From Erysipelotrichaceae bacterium (GTDB taxonomy: Bacteria; Bacillota_I; Bacilli_A; Erysipelotrichales; Erysipelotrichaceae), in contig JAFOMB010000098.1 in assembly GCA_017419065.1 (NCBI GenBank), positions 1-6,869 on the forward strand: 6,869 bases of DNA. Reading direction: 5' to 3'. The notes beneath the pieces were generated by a model that ran no database searches, was not told where the DNA came from, and was given only the letters and a program-made list of their open reading frames with translations. How positions within the stretch are numbered: the first letter of the stretch is position 1; each line of letters opens with the position of its first letter. This document shows, one piece after another, positions 6,405 to 6,869 of this stretch. The translations under genes were made by a program, and so were the position numbers.

Positions 6405-6629
6405 GGTGGAGGAAGGCAGATCTCTCCCACCTGTCTTTTATAGAAGACAACTTATAGGCGAGCCACGGGCGACAGGAGGCATTACACCTCCTGTATGGCG
6501 AATACTGCCATGTTCGAGCCCCGTTAACCGTGGCGATGAAGGGGTTACTCCTCGCAGAGCTGACGACCCGGCGCCCTCCGGACCGGCAAGCAGAACTGCT
6601 TACACTACATTCTTACGGGGACAAGCCCG
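6405..6629 (+). ncRNA. Candidate structured non-coding RNA (family not identified)
   Basis: Helices visible directly are: GGTGG 6405-6409 with CCACC 6427-6431; TGTCTT 6432-6437 with AAGACA 6444-6449; GCGA 6458-6461 with TCGC 6552-6555; GCCACGG 6462-6468 with CCGTGGC 6528-6534; ACAGGAGG 6472-6479 with CCTCCTGT 6487-6494 (perfect 8 bp, 7-base loop); ATGGC 6495-6499 with GCCAT 6507-6511; AAGCA 6588-6592 with TGCTT 6597-6601; and CGGG 6616-6619 with CCCG 6626-6629. The core (6458-6555) is a compact multi-helix junction. Its strand 6517-6524 (AGCCCCGT) can pair outside the closing helix with GGGGTT 6541-6546 or with ACGGGG 6615-6620, so pseudoknots are likely. A T-loop-like TTCGA sits at 6513-6517. 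The plus strand is preferred because the neighbouring genes run that way, but strand is not proven. No separate promoter is obvious. I looked for and did not find hallmarks of T-box, S-box, tmRNA, RNase P, SRP or 6S RNA. A raiA-type RNA is the family I would test first, without proof. Confidence 0.5.
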
Positions 6630-6693
6630 AATTCCTAACTTTTATTGATAAATTCTTCAAAAATTTCTTTGTAAATTAATTATTATAGGCTTG

Positions 6694-6702
6694 TGCTAAA
6701 AT
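6694..6702 (+). promoter_or_regulatory. Extended -10 promoter of argS
   Basis: TGCTAAAAT is an extended -10 element: TG, one base, then TAAAAT, which matches 5 of 6 consensus positions. No good -35 box lies 16-18 bases upstream, which is acceptable for extended -10 promoters. The AT-rich stretch 6637-6687 could act as an upstream element. Transcription would start near 6709, giving a leader of about 24 bases. That would make argS independent of the structured region upstream. Confidence 0.6.
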
Positions 6703-6732
6703 AGGATGGTATACACGCAAAGGAGGATCATC

Positions 6733-6869
6733 ATGAGCATTGAAGAAAAACTGGTCAGTGTCATTGAGGAAACGGTCAAAGAGGTATTTCAGACAGAACC
6801 GGCAAAGGGAACGATCATGGTCGAGATCCCGAAAGACAATACGAACGGCGATTATTCCACCAATATCGC
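6733..6869 (+). CDS. argS: Arginyl-tRNA synthetase, N-terminal fragment
   Basis: The first 45 codons of a gene that runs off the right edge. ATG at 6733 is preceded by AAAGGAGG (6719-6726) with six bases between, a near-ideal ribosome site. The peptide begins MSIEEKLVSVIEETVKEVF and continues to VEIPKDNTNGDYSTNI, the conserved N-terminal Add-1 domain motif of class I arginyl-tRNA synthetases (pattern PKD...GDY.TN.A), just before the HIGH motif region that lies outside the window. The enzyme charges tRNA-Arg with arginine in the cytoplasm. No T-box leader is visible. The identification rests on this short but characteristic motif. Confidence 0.88.
   Translation, partial: MSIEEKLVSVIEETVKEVFQTEPAKGTIMVEIPKDNTNGDYSTNI

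Larger units (their letters stand above)
6368..6720 (+). other. Long intergenic region without a credible protein gene
   Basis: This stretch between the tRNA terminator and the argS ribosome site holds no convincing coding sequence. One open frame (6403-6648) has no ribosome site and a proline- and arginine-rich product unlike any family. The first two thirds are moderately GC-rich and dense in inverted repeats (see the RNA candidate). From about 6635 the sequence turns strongly AT-rich and carries the argS promoter. An additional imperfect hairpin can form at 6369-6396, where GTGCCCGAC faces GTCAGGCG with one mismatch. Confidence 0.7.

Noticed and set aside
6405..6430. S-box (SAM-I) riboswitch suggested by GGTGGAGG
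   Set aside because: The other conserved blocks of the S-box are absent, and argS is not a typical target.
6403..6648. An 81-codon plus-strand open frame in the intergenic region
   Set aside because: It has no ribosome site and a proline- and arginine-rich product without homology I recognise, and it coincides with dense RNA-like inverted repeats.
6682..6687. Minus-strand TATAAT that could drive an antisense RNA through the intergenic region
   Set aside because: No -35 box at a suitable distance, and it lies in a very AT-rich stretch where such a hexamer is expected by chance.
6368..6732. T-box leader controlling argS
   Set aside because: No T-box sequence of the GGTGG-ACCGCG type and no terminator/antiterminator before argS. 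The GGTGGAGG at 6405 pairs locally instead, and argS has its own downstream promoter.

Overview
The window looks like a piece of a Bacillota chromosome of intermediate GC content. Strong GGAGG-type ribosome sites, a consensus sigma-70-type promoter in front of tRNA genes with encoded CCA, and a sugar-oriented cytoplasmic operon with a GPH symporter all fit a fermentative, probably gut-associated Firmicute. An Erysipelotrichales-like or Clostridia-like host is my guess; the sequence alone does not fix the taxon.

Left and centre (about 49-5967, all on the minus strand, so transcription runs right to left): a carboxylesterase of the type B family (5967-4603), a glycoside hydrolase family 31 enzyme (4606-2606), a GPH-family sugar:cation symporter (2593-1205) and alanine racemase (1131-49). 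The first two genes overlap by 4 bp (ATGA), and the symporter ribosome site lies immediately after the GH31 stop codon. These three are therefore almost certainly one transcript. None of the three proteins has an export signal apart from the membrane helices of the transporter. The simplest reading is uptake of a small, possibly acylated, alpha-glycoside, followed by cytoplasmic de-esterification and glycosidic cleavage. Alanine racemase follows after 73 bp with its own ribosome site and no clear terminator between, so it may share the transcript but belongs to cell-wall D-alanine supply. At the extreme left edge the last 17 codons of a possible plus-strand gene run into the end of the racemase gene.

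Middle right (5968-6367): a divergent control region. A minus-strand promoter candidate for the esterase operon carries an 18-bp inverted repeat over its -10 region. A plus-strand promoter with perfect TTGACA and TATAAT boxes drives tRNA-Val(UAC) and tRNA-Thr(UGU), which end in a short intrinsic terminator.

Right (6368-6869): about 365 bp without a credible protein gene, followed by the start of argS (arginyl-tRNA synthetase), which has its own extended -10 promoter and a strong ribosome site. Positions of roughly 6405-6629 are unusually rich in inverted repeats: nested long-range helices, several perfect local hairpins and at least two mutually exclusive pseudoknot pairings. This is the most interesting part of the window and is best explained as a structured non-coding RNA. 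I could not place it confidently in a known family.
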